DNA of 64,000 nt, from contig JACPIK010000002.1 in assembly GCA_016188115.1 (NCBI GenBank), forward strand, positions 212,125 through 276,124, given 5' to 3'. Below, one piece after another: positions 51,513 to 61,790 of the stretch. The notes under the pieces were generated by a model that searched no databases, was not told the DNA's origin, and saw nothing but the letters and a program-made list of their open reading frames with translations. The translations under genes and the position numbers were made by a program. The stretch comes from Candidatus Woesearchaeota archaeon. Lineage in GTDB: Archaea > Nanobdellota > Nanobdellia > Woesearchaeales > GW2011-AR9. How positions within the stretch are numbered: position 1 is the stretch's first letter; every line of letters starts with the position of its first letter.

Positions 51513-53441
51513 ATGCAATTCAAAAATTTTACTCTTGATCCATTTCAAGAAGAAGCAATTCATGCTATAGAACAAAATTATTCTGTGGTTGTCTCAGCTC
51601 CCACTGGTTCAGGAAAAACCCTCACGGCAGATTACATCATTGATAAATATAGCAAAACCAACAAACGCATCATCTACACCGCTCCGATTAAAGCCCTTTC
51701 AAACCAGAAATACAAAGACTTCGCCAAAGAATATGGTGATGATCACGTAGGGCTTATGACTGGTGATGTAGTTATTAATCCAACTGCTAAAGTAGTCATT
51801 ATGACCACTGAAATTTATCGCAACATGGCTATTAGTAAAGATAAAGATCTTGATAACATAAGTTATGTTATTTTTGATGAAGTCCATTACATTAACGACA
51901 TTGAACGTGGGTACGTTTGGGAAGAATCAATAATCTATAGTGTCCCAAGCGTTCGCTTCCTTTGTCTAAGCGCAACCATTCCTAATGCAAAACAATTCGC
52001 AAACTGGATCGAAGCAATCAAACAGCACCCAGTTAAAACTGTTATTTCTAACAAACGTAATGTTCCATTAGAACATCAATTTTATGATTATGAACTAGGA
52101 ATTACCACTCTTGAAAAAATCAAAGAGGCTCGAAATGTTCCCCAATACCGCGATGTGATCCATAAAAAAGGGGCAAAACGAGAAAGGGTGCCAGAACCAA
52201 ACCACATTGATCTTGTTCGTGATCTTGGAAAAAGTAAACTTCCCTGTCTTTTTTTTAGTTTCTCCCGTAAAGATTGTCAAATCAAAGCTCAAGAACTCGC
52301 TAAGCGTAATCTCTTTGACAAAGACCCTCGCATTACTGAGTTTTTTCGTCAAAAAATTGAAAATGCTCCTCCCGACGTTAATAAACTTGCATCAACACTC
52401 TTAATTAAAGAAACAATTCCCCAAGGCATTGCGTTCCATCATGCAGGTCTTCTTCCAATCATTAAAGAAGCAGTTGAAGAACTTTTTTCTCGTGGCTGGA
52501 TTAATGTTCTTTATACTACCGAAACCTTTGCCGTAGGTATTAACATGCCAGCAAAAACGGTTTGTTTCAACAGCTTACGAAAATATGATGGTATAAATTT
52601 TCGTTATCTTAACACCAAAGAATATTTTCAAATTGCCGGTCGTGCTGGTCGTCGTGGCATCGATAAAATTGGTTACGCTATTAGTTTGATTTTTCGACCA
52701 ACATTTGATTATCATGAAGTCAAACGCATCACTGAAAAAGATAGTGATCCTATTAAATCCCAATTTCGACTTTGTGTAAACACGGTTCTTAATCTTATTG
52801 AGCATCATCCCGTTGAAGAAATTGAACATATCCTGCGATTAAGTTTTGCTTCTTATCAAAAATTTGGCAATGCCTATGATACTGTTCCAACAAGTCTTCT
52901 CTTAGCTCGATATAACAGCATCTATAAAAAATTAGAAAAACTAGCCTATGTTGAAAAAGGTGCTTTAACACATAAAGGTCACTTTGCTGCTCGTATCTTT
53001 GCCGACGAAATAACCCTGGGCGAAATCTTTGCAACGCCTGTTGCTGATGAATTTGATGAATACGAAATACTTCTGGTGTTGGCATCAATAGTCTATGAGC
53101 CACGTGAAATGAACCAATTTAGCAAACAGTTCCTTGATGAGAAATATAACCATGCGCATAAAGTTCTGATGAAAGAAGAATATTTACATCATGAAAAGAA
53201 ATTTTATTCCATGAAAGAGATGACTACCCTGATTTATCCTCTTTATAACGGCAAAAGCTTCTTTGAAATTTTAAAGTTAACCAACCTGCTTGAAGGAGAC
53301 CTCATTCGCTTTTATACTCAGATTCTAGATCGATTAAACCAGATTCGTAAAGCTACAACTAATTTTAGATTATTGAATAAAATTAAGAACTGCGAAGGTG
53401 TCATCCAGAAAGGTCTGGAAGGAATTTACTTGTTGGATTAG
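51513..53441 (+). CDS. Ski2/Mtr4-like DExH-box helicase
   Basis: 642 residues. Motifs: SAPTGSGKT (Walker A), [16 protein letters not shown] (Ia), [11 protein letters not shown] (DEVH), CLSATIPNA (SAT), [18 protein letters not shown] (V-region), [19 protein letters not shown], and [10 protein letters not shown] (VI). The P-I-K-A-L-S-N-Q motif and spacing match Ski2/Mtr4/HelY helicases, which feed RNA to exosomes. It lacks the large arch domain of Mtr4. GAGGAG upstream. An RNA-turnover role is likely; substrate not established. Confidence 0.88.
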   Translation: MQFKNFTLDPFQEEAIHAIEQNYSVVVSAPTGSGKTLTADYIIDKYSKTNKRIIYTAPIKALSNQKYKDFAKEYGDDHVGLMTGDVVINPTAKVVIMTTEIYRNMAISKDKDLDNISYVIFDEVHYINDIERGYVWEESIIYSVPSVRFLCLSATIPNAKQFANWIEAIKQHPVKTVISNKRNVPLEHQFYDYELGITTLEKIKEARNVPQYRDVIHKKGAKRERVPEPNHIDLVRDLGKSKLPCLFFSFSRKDCQIKAQELAKRNLFDKDPRITEFFRQKIENAPPDVNKLASTLLIKETIPQGIAFHHAGLLPIIKEAVEELFSRGWINVLYTTETFAVGINMPAKTVCFNSLRKYDGINFRYLNTKEYFQIAGRAGRRGIDKIGYAISLIFRPTFDYHEVKRITEKDSDPIKSQFRLCVNTVLNLIEHHPVEEIEHILRLSFASYQKFGNAYDTVPTSLLLARYNSIYKKLEKLAYVEKGALTHKGHFAARIFADEITLGEIFATPVADEFDEYEILLVLASIVYEPREMNQFSKQFLDEKYNHAHKVLMKEEYLHHEKKFYSMKEMTTLIYPLYNGKSFFEILKLTNLLEGDLIRFYTQILDRLNQIRKATTNFRLLNKIKNCEGVIQKGLEGIYLLD

Positions 53442-53488
53442 GGATGTAGTTTTTCGATTAATTCCTCTCTCTGTCTCAAAGCAAAGGC

Positions 53489-53495
53489 ATATAAA
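53489..53495 (+). promoter_or_regulatory. TATA-like box for the Pro-Thr-repeat protein
   Basis: ATATAAA lies about 26 bp before the ATG at 53518 and fixes that start, 40 codons inside a longer open frame that overlaps the helicase. Confidence 0.55.
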
Positions 53496-53517
53496 CTTAA
53501 AATATTTACCTAGTATC

Positions 53518-55026
53518 ATGAAAAAGGGTGATCCTAAAGTCAGTCCTCTCAATTTTCAGGAAAAGTATTCTAGATTAAAAACAGAAGTTCTTATTGGTGT
53601 GATAATTGTGTTTATAATCATTATTATTGTTGGCGGTGCGGTCATGTTCTCAAGTCCTGATGTAAATCCAGATCCAGTAGAAAGTGATGGTGAGTCTAAC
53701 CAAAATAAGGTACAAATCGATGGCGAGCTAAACCAAAAGAAGAATTTTATCTGTGATTCACCAAACCTGAAAATGGGTACTGTGTGCTGTCTTGATATAA
53801 ATAAAGATAAAGTGTGCGATACCCTAGAAGCAGAGAAAGTTAATTCACCTGCATCGGGGTCTGCCTCTGCGAGTGGGTTGCCTGGTGTTACAAAAGGAAA
53901 TATTGTTGAAGGTAATTTAGTTTGCGATTTGCCTTATATCAGATATGCGCAAGGCTGCTGTCTTGATGTTAATAGTAATCATATTTGTGATCTAGATGAA
54001 ACTCAAGTATCACTCTCCTCTGAGTCTTCTGAAGTAATGGTTTCTGGATGTACCAATCTAGATGCAACAAACTATAACGATGCAGCAACAGTAGATGATG
54101 GAAGTTGTGTGTTATCTTTAGGCACTACTCCTACTCCTACTGCCACTCCTACTCCTACTCCCACTCCTACTCCTACTCCCACTCCTACTCCCACTCCTAC
54201 TCCCACTCCTACTCCTACTCCCACTCCTACACCTACTCCTACTCCTACACCTACACCTACTCCTACTCCTACACCTACTCCTACACCTACTCCTACTCCT
54301 ACACCTACTCCTACTCCTACACCTACTCCTACACCTACTCCCACTACTACTCCGACGCTGGTTTCTGCAGAGAATACTGGGGCATTATGTTCTGATGGAC
54401 TGGATAACGATCAAGATGGAGCTGTAGACTGGCTCGATAGTAATTGTGAAGGAGAATCTTGTGATATGGGTTCAAAATCAGGTAAGATAATTTGGAGTCA
54501 TAGTCCAGGTGAAGATCAAAGCATTGCTCCGCCTGCAAACTCTAATGGTGTTAGAAGAATTGGTTGCTGTGCGGCTACTGCCTGTCGTACGAGAGATGGA
54601 GCGGGAGAATGTATCCCTTACGACCAACCGTATACTTCAACGTATGGCTGGATTTGCGGCGATGATAATAATTGGGACAGATGCGGAACTGGTGCTGGTA
54701 CTAACAAAGGTGATGGTGCTGTTAGTGATGGAGGGGGACATGTTTGTGAAACGAATCCAGTAGGTTGGTCAGAATATGTTGCTCCATGTACTGATAGTGA
54801 TGATGGATTAAACGTTATGGTAAGAGGAACCACGACTGGTCCAGGTAGTCCTACTATTTCATTAATGGTTACGCGTGTGGATAGTTGTACCGCTTCTGGT
54901 AGAGTCCTTGAACAATTTTGTGCTCAAGGACTTTCTGGACATTCTTATGTAAATGACCAGGAAATATATTGTCCTTCTGGCACAAGTTGTGTCTCAGGAG
55001 CATGTGTGTCTACGGCAAAAAACTAA
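53518..55026 (+). CDS. Membrane-anchored surface protein with a long Pro-Thr repeat
   Basis: 502 residues. One membrane helix (about 25-46: [17 protein letters not shown]). Two Cys units follow, each with a D-x-N-x-D-x-x-C-D loop ([24 protein letters not shown]) that resembles a calcium loop. Then [20 protein letters not shown], a surface-protein repeat type common in Bacteroidota. A run of about 38 Thr-Pro units (54127-54356) forms a stiff, glycosylatable stalk. A C-terminal domain has [17 protein letters not shown] and many Cys. Probably a stalked surface protein for attachment. Several parts look bacterial in origin. Confidence 0.8.
   Translation: MKKGDPKVSPLNFQEKYSRLKTEVLIGVIIVFIIIIIVGGAVMFSSPDVNPDPVESDGESNQNKVQIDGELNQKKNFICDSPNLKMGTVCCLDINKDKVCDTLEAEKVNSPASGSASASGLPGVTKGNIVEGNLVCDLPYIRYAQGCCLDVNSNHICDLDETQVSLSSESSEVMVSGCTNLDATNYNDAATVDDGSCVLSLGTTPTPTATPTPTPTPTPTPTPTPTPTPTPTPTPTPTPTPTPTPTPTPTPTPTPTPTPTPTPTPTPTPTPTPTPTTTPTLVSAENTGALCSDGLDNDQDGAVDWLDSNCEGESCDMGSKSGKIIWSHSPGEDQSIAPPANSNGVRRIGCCAATACRTRDGAGECIPYDQPYTSTYGWICGDDNNWDRCGTGAGTNKGDGAVSDGGGHVCETNPVGWSEYVAPCTDSDDGLNVMVRGTTTGPGSPTISLMVTRVDSCTASGRVLEQFCAQGLSGHSYVNDQEIYCPSGTSCVSGACVSTAKN
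54127..54356 (+). repeat. Hexanucleotide repeat encoding Thr-Pro
   Basis: A tandem array of ACNCCN units (ACTCCT, ACTCCC, ACACCT) within the surface-protein gene, about 38 units long. The units vary at the third base, so they are older than a perfect slippage tract, but length change by slipped pairing remains likely. The complementary strand has a spurious Gly-Val ORF. Confidence 0.85.
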
Positions 55027-55167
55027 TTTTAAGCTGCTCAAGAAAGTTAAGAACTAGACTAACCATTCTCGGAGGCCTATACTCCTGTTAAGAGATTCTT
55101 CTTACTTAATCTTTGTAAAAGAATATACTTGTACTCTAATTTCTCTATCTCCCAGAGACAATGAAGA

Positions 55168-55176
55168 TATTTATAC
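55168..55176 (+). promoter_or_regulatory. TATA-like box for the HAD gene
   Basis: TATTTATAC is centred about 26 bp before the ATG at 55198. Confidence 0.5.
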
Positions 55177-55197
55177 CCTAAAGCCTCTTCTTTGACT

Positions 55198-55749
55198 ATG
55201 GCAAGTATTTATCTTTTCGATCTTGATGGTACGATCATCAATCCTACTATCTACAAAGAGATTTATCATGAAGTTCTTTTAATGATTGCAAAAAATAAAG
55301 AGATCTCGTTAGTGGAACTGGAATTAGAAGCAAGTAAAGTAAGCTTACGCAAGAATTCAGAAGGAAAATTCGATACTGGCGAGTTATGCAAACATTTTGA
55401 TCTTATTGAAGAGTATTACGACATCCTTGGACCAAAAATCACCGCTACTGATCTTGCTAACAAAGAAGTTTTAAGTAGAATGAATAAAGCAGTTATTGCT
55501 GGAAAAAAAGTAGGTATTGTATCTAACTCATTCACCCGTACAATCCTTCTCTATGTCAAACGATATAAACTTCCCGTTGACTTCGTTTTTAGCGCTGAAG
55601 AAGCTGGATATCTGAAAAGTGATATACGCTTTTGGCGTGCGTTGATCAAAGCCCATCGCTTGCCTCTTGATTGTGTAGTTGTGGGAAACGATCCGATAGA
55701 AGACGTCAAAATGCCCGAGAAAGTCGGATTTAAAGGAGAGATGGTTTGA
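55198..55749 (+). CDS. HAD-superfamily hydrolase
   Basis: 183 residues. HAD motif I is YLFDLDGTII (nucleophile Asp and acid/base Asp), motif II is VGIVSNSFT, motif III Lys probably lies in the YLKSDIRF region, and motif IV is VVVGNDPIEDV. A helical cap lies between motifs I and II (about 15-85), so it is a C1-cap member, likely a small-molecule phosphatase. Substrate unknown. ATG at 55198 rather than TTG at 55192, on TATA distance. Confidence 0.85.
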   Translation: MASIYLFDLDGTIINPTIYKEIYHEVLLMIAKNKEISLVELELEASKVSLRKNSEGKFDTGELCKHFDLIEEYYDILGPKITATDLANKEVLSRMNKAVIAGKKVGIVSNSFTRTILLYVKRYKLPVDFVFSAEEAGYLKSDIRFWRALIKAHRLPLDCVVVGNDPIEDVKMPEKVGFKGEMV

Positions 55750-55860
55750 ATTTGTAACTTTAAGTGACTTATAATCAAAAGTTAAATTTTCTAATAATTA
55801 ACTACTTACTAGTAATAATAAACAAAATATTTTTAAATAACAACCCTAAAACAGTTTACA

Positions 55861-57336
55861 ATGGCTTTAAATTTCATTATCCCTGATGGTGCAGCAGAGG
55901 CGTATACGCTAGCACGTCTTTCAAATAGAAGTGAGCAGCTTGCAATGCAAGTACTACCAGGTGGATTAGAAATCTGTGTGGACCTAGGCAAGATTTACGG
56001 TACTATTTCAACAAACATACGTGCAACTCATCAGGAAGATCGACCAGGAAGTTATACTGGAAGTACTGTAAAAAAATATGTTTTTGGAACCCAAGAAGCA
56101 GATAATTTCTCTCGTGATGGTCCAAGAATCTTTAATCCCTTACTTGAAGCAATACTTGCAGATAGGGATAGATTTAGTTATCGCTTACATTCAAACGATA
56201 TTGGACGAAGCCAGATTTATGAACAACAAATAGATGGTGCTACTATTGAGATAAATTGTGATTTAAAATCAACTCAAAGCTTTAGGGTTGATTTAAATGG
56301 TGATTTTACCACTGCTGAGCAAACTCAAAGAATGATGTTGGAGTACTTTAGAACAGTTTCAGAAGTTCTCCAAGGTGTTTACTCTCAAGCAGGTGTTAAT
56401 TTGGGTGAGATAACTATTCCGCTTCGACTTATTCGTGCTGATAAAAATCGTTTTCGAGCTGAAAAAGATATTGTTAATCTTTCAAGTTTAGATGCTGCAA
56501 CAAAGTTTAGAGACGAGAACGCAAGCTTTGAACAAATTATTGGTCATGGACCTGTCAAAACATACTTACTCAATATGGCAAGAGCTTTAAAGGAAGGTTC
56601 TTACAAAGCATGGGGAATTGCTCCTCCTTCTGGGATTATATTATATGGTCCCCCTGGAAACGGTAAGACGAGTTTGGCTCGTGCTCTTTCAAATGAGGCT
56701 GGATTTGTATTCCGTCACGTTGATATCCCCACTATTCTTTCAACATATCAAGGAAAGACCGCCCAAAACATTGAAGCGCTTTTTGATCTACGAGCAAGCG
56801 GAACTACGATCTACTTCTTAGATGAAATTGATTCATTAGTACGCGGTAGAGCAAATGCCCAAAGTAATGGTTCTGTCGAAGTTTTAGGGACACTCTTAGA
56901 GAAAATGGATGGCATACGTAAAGGGGGAGCACCAGTCATTTTCTTAGCATCAACCAATGCTTTAGATCTAGTTGACGATGCATTCCTACGGCCAGGTCGA
57001 TTTACCTATCATCTTGAAATTCCTAATCCAAACGCTGAAGATCGTCGACAATTATTAATTCATTATGCTCAAAGACATCGCACAAGAAATGCTCCAGTAA
57101 CCTTTGCGGACGAGTTACGAGTAGACAGAGTAGTAGATATAGCCGAAGGGGAGTCCAGTGCTTTTATGGAAGAAATAGTACGAGCTGCGGTAGAATCAAG
57201 TATGTTTGACAGTTTTAATGGTGAAGCAAGACCTCTTACTGATGAAGATTTACTTACTGCAGCAGAAACAGTACGCAACATGAGATACCAACAAAGAAAA
57301 GGTAAAAAAGTTGGTTTTAGTACTGCCTCAATCTAA
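55861..57336 (+). CDS. AAA+ ATPase, single domain with a unique N-terminal region
   Basis: 491 residues. The N-terminal about 215 residues are not recognised. The AAA domain starts near 225 (SFEQIIGHGPVKTYLLNMAR) with Walker A YGPPGNGKTSLA, Walker B TIYFLDEIDSLV, sensor-1 FLASTNAL, and RPGRFTYHLEI at the second region of homology. It resembles the classical AAA clade (proteasome-ATPase/spastin/Cdc48 type) but with one ring. The N-terminal part may choose substrates. Convergent with the ThrRS gene. Confidence 0.85.
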   Translation: MALNFIIPDGAAEAYTLARLSNRSEQLAMQVLPGGLEICVDLGKIYGTISTNIRATHQEDRPGSYTGSTVKKYVFGTQEADNFSRDGPRIFNPLLEAILADRDRFSYRLHSNDIGRSQIYEQQIDGATIEINCDLKSTQSFRVDLNGDFTTAEQTQRMMLEYFRTVSEVLQGVYSQAGVNLGEITIPLRLIRADKNRFRAEKDIVNLSSLDAATKFRDENASFEQIIGHGPVKTYLLNMARALKEGSYKAWGIAPPSGIILYGPPGNGKTSLARALSNEAGFVFRHVDIPTILSTYQGKTAQNIEALFDLRASGTTIYFLDEIDSLVRGRANAQSNGSVEVLGTLLEKMDGIRKGGAPVIFLASTNALDLVDDAFLRPGRFTYHLEIPNPNAEDRRQLLIHYAQRHRTRNAPVTFADELRVDRVVDIAEGESSAFMEEIVRAAVESSMFDSFNGEARPLTDEDLLTAAETVRNMRYQQRKGKKVGFSTASI

Positions 57337-57346
57337 ATTATCTTCC

Positions 57347-60103
57347 TCAAACTCGTCTCTCATCCCTCTCCTTAACCAGCTCCTTGACAAACCCTTCCAC
57401 TGGCACATCAAAGCGAACTTCACCACTTCGACTACGCACAGCCAGTTTTTTGCCAGCCATTTCTTTATCGCCAACCGTCACAATGTAATTGACGTGTTCA
57501 ACCTGCGCATCACGAACTTTCTTGCCAATACTCTCGACACGATCGTCAATTTCCACACGTAAATCTTCACGACGCATAAGAGAAGCAACATGTGCTGCAA
57601 AATCTTTGTGTGAATCATTCACTGTCAAAACCTTCACCTGCACAGGATTCAACCATAATGGAAATTTGCCAGCGAAATGTTCAATCAACACAGACATAAA
57701 TCTCTCCAACGATCCAGAAATAGCTCTGTGTATCACAACAGGTCTCTCCTTCTTGCCTTCTTCATTCATGTATGATAAATTAAATCGTTCAGGTAAATTA
57801 AAATCACATTGAATCGTTGCTAACTGCCACTCACGTCCCAATGCATCTTTAAACATGAAATCTAACTTAGGCCCATAAAATGCCGCTTCTCCTTCTCGTC
57901 GTTTATACGGCAATGCATGTTCTTTTGCTGCTTTCTCAAGTGCCGCTTCAGCCGTTTTCCACACGTCATCAGATCCTAAATACTTTGACTTATCTTCCCC
58001 GCGTACGGACAGCGACACCCAATAATCTGTGTCCATATGTAGCGTTTTATAGAACGCACTAATAATCGAAACAATCGTACCTACCTCTTGTGTAATCTGT
58101 CCAACTCGACAAAATAAATGTCCATCGTCTTGTGTAATCGCACGAACCCGCGATAACCCCGTCAACTGTCCAGATTTTTCATCACGATACACTGTTGCTG
58201 GTTCAAAGAAGCGTACTGGCATGTCTTTGTAACTGTGACTAAACGCATCATAAATTTGCATATGGTGTGGGCAGTTCATGGGTTTCAAAACGAAGTCATC
58301 AACCTTCCCTTTCACTTTGAACAACTCATCACCAAATTTATCCCAATGACCTGATGTTTTATACAATAAATCACGAGCAATATGTGGTGTCCAGACTTGT
58401 TGGTACCCTTTATCTTTATGTAATGACCACAAGTAATTAATAATCTCCTGACGAATAATCATCCCTTTAGGCGCAAGCAAAGGCAATCCTGGTCCAACTA
58501 ACTCGCTAACCACAAACAGACCCATCTCTTTGCCAATCTTAAGATGCGATCGATTCTCTGCTTCTTCTCGAGCTTTCACGTATTTCTCCATCTCAGCAGT
58601 GGAGCCAAATGCCACGACATATAATCGCGTCAACTGTTCATTGTTGGCATTATTTTTCCAGTATGCACTCGCCAGATGTGTAATCTTAAACGCACCAATC
58701 TCCTTCAACGACCCAACAAATGGGTCTTTAAACTGTGATGTAAACGTAAACTCATTCAACTTAAAGCCCGCTGCTTTCGTCCCTAAATCTGCAACAATTT
58801 CTTGCTGTAATTTTTCTTTGACATCTTTAACTGCAGCTTTTCCAAAAGTAGCACCAGATGCAATTGCTTTCGCAACTTCTTTCTCAACGCGAACCAAATC
58901 CTCTTGTCGTAACTTCGCGCCAGCCATGTCTACAAACGCTTGATCCTGATAGAAGCCACAGCCGCCTAGAGAAGAGGTGGGGTACATCTTCTTGAGTACA
59001 GCACCAACCAAAATAGCAGCAGATAATTTTACCTTCTCTTCAGCAGACAGCTTTTTCTCTTCAGCTACAAACGCTTCATCTTTGGCTTCTCGTTTAAGAT
59101 TAACAACTGGTACTGCCGAATAGTCCGCAATCTGTTCCTGTCGTGGTTTGGTTAATCGCACATAATCTTTTGTTTTCAAGACCATCGAACGATCAAGACG
59201 AGCCGCATTAAAGTATAACTCTTCATTTTCCAAAAGACGTGGATCAACAATTAATTCTAACTTAGCATTAAATGAGAATGGAAGAATCGTTCCAGAAACA
59301 CTTGCTGCTAACTCTTCAGCGATTTCGGGCGTCGCAAATGAGGCATATGTTCCTTTGAATAATTCTTTAACCGCATTCAAATTAAGTTTCGCATCACCAG
59401 GAACAACGCCAAGAACAAATCGTTTCTCATCCTTCGCAGTTTTAACCATTACTACCATACACTTTGCCGCTTGAGATGGTTTGTTCCCCCGCATCGGACT
59501 CACCAAATCAGTACGTCCTTCTGGTGCATGATCAATAAGTTGATAGTGGGCTTTATTTTCATCAAGATAATTAAGAAGTTTTACATACGTTGCATTTGCG
59601 TTAGGGTCTTTCTTTTCTGTAGCACGAACTACTTTCGGGTCTAATCGCGTAACAGCAATGACTTTTTCTGTAACTGCTTCTGCTTCCGGTCCAAACTCCC
59701 GACTTAACTCAGAAAGCGGATGACCCTTACACGCAACCGTAAATGACTTATACCAGCCAAACGGAGCACGAAAGACAGAATACTTCTTACTCAATATTTT
59801 CTCTACTTTCTTCAAGAATTCCTCAGCATGTTGGGGAGCAGCAAGAGCATTACTTAAATGAGCATAAGGGTATAACACAATCTTAGATGCTTTGACTTGT
59901 CCTAAAATATTCTCAACCTCGGAGCAATAGCGAGCCTCAACAGCAGCTAAATCGGCTTCATCCCGTTTCTCAACTGCGCTAAAAACAACCAGACATTCTT
60001 CAATCCGCTGTTTTCCTTCTTTAATTCCTTCTTCAGCCTTGGCAAACGCTTTCTTCTTGGCTTCAAATTCGATATAATCCGCATGAATTGTGAGTATTTT
60101 CAT
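57347..60103 (-). CDS. thrS: Threonyl-tRNA synthetase with an inserted YbaK-type editing domain
   Basis: 918 residues, much longer than usual (about 620-650). Residues 1-137 are the archaeal D-aminoacyl-deacylase-like editing domain (MKILTIHADYIEFEA; APFGWYKSF with its Lys). Residues about 172-318 are a YbaK/ProX-type deacylase (GRTDLVSPMRGNKPSQAAKC with its Lys, then LYFNAARLDRSM). Residues about 355-475 align with the bacterial second additional domain but lack the H-x3-H and C-x3-H residues. The class II catalytic core (KPMNCPHHMQIYD, TQDDGHLF) and anticodon domain (VKVLTVNDSHKDF) follow. ATG at 60103 has GGAGG at 60108-60112. The C-terminal half is closer to bacterial ThrRS. Confidence 0.95.
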   Translation of the reverse strand: MKILTIHADYIEFEAKKKAFAKAEEGIKEGKQRIEECLVVFSAVEKRDEADLAAVEARYCSEVENILGQVKASKIVLYPYAHLSNALAAPQHAEEFLKKVEKILSKKYSVFRAPFGWYKSFTVACKGHPLSELSREFGPEAEAVTEKVIAVTRLDPKVVRATEKKDPNANATYVKLLNYLDENKAHYQLIDHAPEGRTDLVSPMRGNKPSQAAKCMVVMVKTAKDEKRFVLGVVPGDAKLNLNAVKELFKGTYASFATPEIAEELAASVSGTILPFSFNAKLELIVDPRLLENEELYFNAARLDRSMVLKTKDYVRLTKPRQEQIADYSAVPVVNLKREAKDEAFVAEEKKLSAEEKVKLSAAILVGAVLKKMYPTSSLGGCGFYQDQAFVDMAGAKLRQEDLVRVEKEVAKAIASGATFGKAAVKDVKEKLQQEIVADLGTKAAGFKLNEFTFTSQFKDPFVGSLKEIGAFKITHLASAYWKNNANNEQLTRLYVVAFGSTAEMEKYVKAREEAENRSHLKIGKEMGLFVVSELVGPGLPLLAPKGMIIRQEIINYLWSLHKDKGYQQVWTPHIARDLLYKTSGHWDKFGDELFKVKGKVDDFVLKPMNCPHHMQIYDAFSHSYKDMPVRFFEPATVYRDEKSGQLTGLSRVRAITQDDGHLFCRVGQITQEVGTIVSIISAFYKTLHMDTDYWVSLSVRGEDKSKYLGSDDVWKTAEAALEKAAKEHALPYKRREGEAAFYGPKLDFMFKDALGREWQLATIQCDFNLPERFNLSYMNEEGKKERPVVIHRAISGSLERFMSVLIEHFAGKFPLWLNPVQVKVLTVNDSHKDFAAHVASLMRREDLRVEIDDRVESIGKKVRDAQVEHVNYIVTVGDKEMAGKKLAVRSRSGEVRFDVPVEGFVKELVKERDERRV
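59150..59590 (-). other. YbaK/ProX-type deacylase domain inside ThrRS
   Basis: Codes for ThrRS residues about 172-318. The segment carries the hallmarks of free-standing deacylases: HAPEGRTDLVS, QAAKCMVVMV with the catalytic Lys, GVVPGDAKLNLNAVKELF, and GTILPFSFNAKLELIVDP. In ProRS a similar domain edits Ala-tRNA(Pro); its presence in ThrRS is unusual. Confidence 0.85.
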
Positions 60104-60148
60104 AATGTCCTCCATTCTTGAGTAGTTTTTAAACTTAATTATCATCAA

Positions 60149-60275
60149 CAGCAGTCAAGAACCAATAAGAATAAAGAACTCGACTGCTTGTTTACGCAGT
60201 AGTTATAGTGGTTGTAATAGTAGAAAAAAATGAACGCATTAAAACCATACTTTTAAGTGATTGGTTTCTAATCTT
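60149..60275. other. Region upstream of thrS with alternative stem-loops
   Basis: GCAGTC and GACTGC can pair, as can ACTGC and the following GCAGT, so two exclusive hairpins are possible near 60152-60210. AGAACCAAT (about 60160) could pair with ATTGGTTTCT (about 60260), recalling the stems at 5478-5517. A TTTAAAA promoter-like box lies closer to thrS (about 60127-60133), so this stretch is probably not in the thrS mRNA. No ORF. Confidence 0.3.
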
Positions 60276-60382
60276 AAATGTTCTGACACAAAAAACACTT
60301 TAAAATGGTATTTTGACCAAACCCCTTAATTTAATTCATAACGCTTAAATAGCACATCAAAGTAACTAGCGAGTTCAAACAT

Positions 60383-61042
60383 ATGACGCATATACACATT
60401 CAAGACCAAAGTGGAAATATTTCTGATCTGCTAAGAGATGATGGGGAGTTAGGGCCTGATGGTGCTAGTAATGATTGCACACTCCTTGTTGTTAATCATG
60501 TGAAAGCTGGCGTATTGTTGTATAATGTTTTCAATGAGAATCATGGGCTTGCAGTGTATTTAGAATTTGACCCTAATCAAAACCCTCAGCGAATGGAAAT
60601 TGAGAGAGGTGCGTTGCGTTACACACATAATCAACCTATGGCTTCTCTAGAACCAGAGTTTCACATTAAAGGTGCACATCGTCTTAGTGAGACTATAGCT
60701 CACCCCCGTATTGCTTATGCTCGAAAAAAAGGGATACCTCCAATTTCGCATGCCAGAGCAAGTGATTTCGGAGTTCACGATGGCTGTTCTGATGTTACTA
60801 ATCTTAACCTAGGGGATGGCGTAATAAATGTAACTATTTTACGTGAATTAGAGAGAAATACTTTATACTTCATGCTTGTAGGGCAATTCTCTAATGAGAT
60901 GATTGAATCTGGTCCTTTAGTTCCCTCTCAAAATATTCCACTCCCCTCTAATCTTATTGGGGCAACTGCTGGGATGGGGTATATGTCTAGAACCAGGGCA
61001 GCTTATCATCTTGAAGGATTAAAACTTCAATACTTTAGCTAA
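60383..61042 (+). CDS. Hypothetical protein (219 aa)
   Basis: 219 residues, soluble, beta-rich with short strands (ITVLRELERNTLYFMLVGQF-like region near 150, and HIKGAHRLSETIAHPRIAYA). No membrane segment or known motif. CTTAAATAG lies about 35 bp upstream of the ATG. It does not resemble its neighbours, so no role can be proposed. Confidence 0.55.
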   Translation: MTHIHIQDQSGNISDLLRDDGELGPDGASNDCTLLVVNHVKAGVLLYNVFNENHGLAVYLEFDPNQNPQRMEIERGALRYTHNQPMASLEPEFHIKGAHRLSETIAHPRIAYARKKGIPPISHARASDFGVHDGCSDVTNLNLGDGVINVTILRELERNTLYFMLVGQFSNEMIESGPLVPSQNIPLPSNLIGATAGMGYMSRTRAAYHLEGLKLQYFS

Positions 61043-61083
61043 AATCCAAACCTTCTTATATCTCGTTTCCCTTCCTAAGCCTA

Positions 61084-61734
61084 ATGAAAAAACAAGAAAC
61101 CATACTCGTCTGCAGTGCGCATTCTGATGACTTTGTACTTGGGGCAGGAGGAACTATCAAAAATTATACTCAAGATGGTAAAAAAGTTATTGCTATTGTA
61201 TTTTCCTACGGCGAGAAGTCTCATCCTTGGCTAAAAGAAGGCGTCATTCAAAAGATGCGCTCCAAAGAAACATTCGAAGCCTGTAAAATATTAGAATGTC
61301 AAACATTTTTTTACGATTTAAAAGAACTCAAATTTCTGGAAGAATATAAAGAAAAAAATGTACTAGTACAACTTGTAGATCTTATCGAAAAAGAGAAACC
61401 AACCAAAATCTTTACGCATAGTCCAGAAGACCCTCACCCCGATCATAAAGCAGTATATGCAATTACTCTCGAACTATGGGAAAATCTTTCTCAAAAAATC
61501 AAGCCGGAACTTTATATCTACTCTATTTGGAATCCTGTCTCCCTACAAACTCGCTATCCTTCCTTGTATGTTGATATCACCAAAACTTTCAAAGCAAAAC
61601 TATCTGCACTAAAAACCTTCCGCAGCCAAAAAATCCACGTAGCCTATCCCGTCATCCTCTTGCTGTATCGTACCATTAAAGATGGGTTCAAAATTCGCAA
61701 ACGATTTGGAGAACATTTTTTCCGAATACGCTAA
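61084..61734 (+). CDS. PIG-L/LmbE-family deacetylase
   Basis: 216 residues. Zinc-binding motifs are CSAHSDDFVLGAGG (H-x-D-D) and HSPEDPHPDHKAVYA (H-P-D-H), which are diagnostic. Family members remove acetyl groups from N-acetylglucosamine-containing small molecules or glycolipids (GPI, mycothiol, bacillithiol pathways). It is followed 56 bp later by a GT4 glycosyltransferase, matching the transferase-then-deacetylase logic of those pathways. Substrate unproven. TTATATC lies 27 bp before the ATG. Confidence 0.9.
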   Translation: MKKQETILVCSAHSDDFVLGAGGTIKNYTQDGKKVIAIVFSYGEKSHPWLKEGVIQKMRSKETFEACKILECQTFFYDLKELKFLEEYKEKNVLVQLVDLIEKEKPTKIFTHSPEDPHPDHKAVYAITLELWENLSQKIKPELYIYSIWNPVSLQTRYPSLYVDITKTFKAKLSALKTFRSQKIHVAYPVILLLYRTIKDGFKIRKRFGEHFFRIR

Positions 61735-61790
61735 TCCACATCACGACAAATTCAACACGTTATCAATATCCTCCCACATTTCCCAAACCC

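Noticed and set aside
53398-53517. Upstream extension of the Thr-Pro protein into the helicase gene
   Set aside because: It overlaps the end of the helicase, and a TATA-like box is correctly placed for the ATG at 53518.
54072-54344. Minus-strand ORF encoding Gly-Val repeats
   Set aside because: It is the complement of the Thr-Pro hexanucleotide repeat and has no independent evidence.
57347-60148. Longer thrS start at 60148
   Set aside because: The ATG at 60103 begins the conserved archaeal N-terminal domain exactly and has GGAGG five bases upstream.
60149-60275. T-box-like or attenuator leader for thrS
   Set aside because: T-boxes are bacterial, and a promoter-like box lies between this region and the ATG, so the hairpins are probably outside the mRNA.
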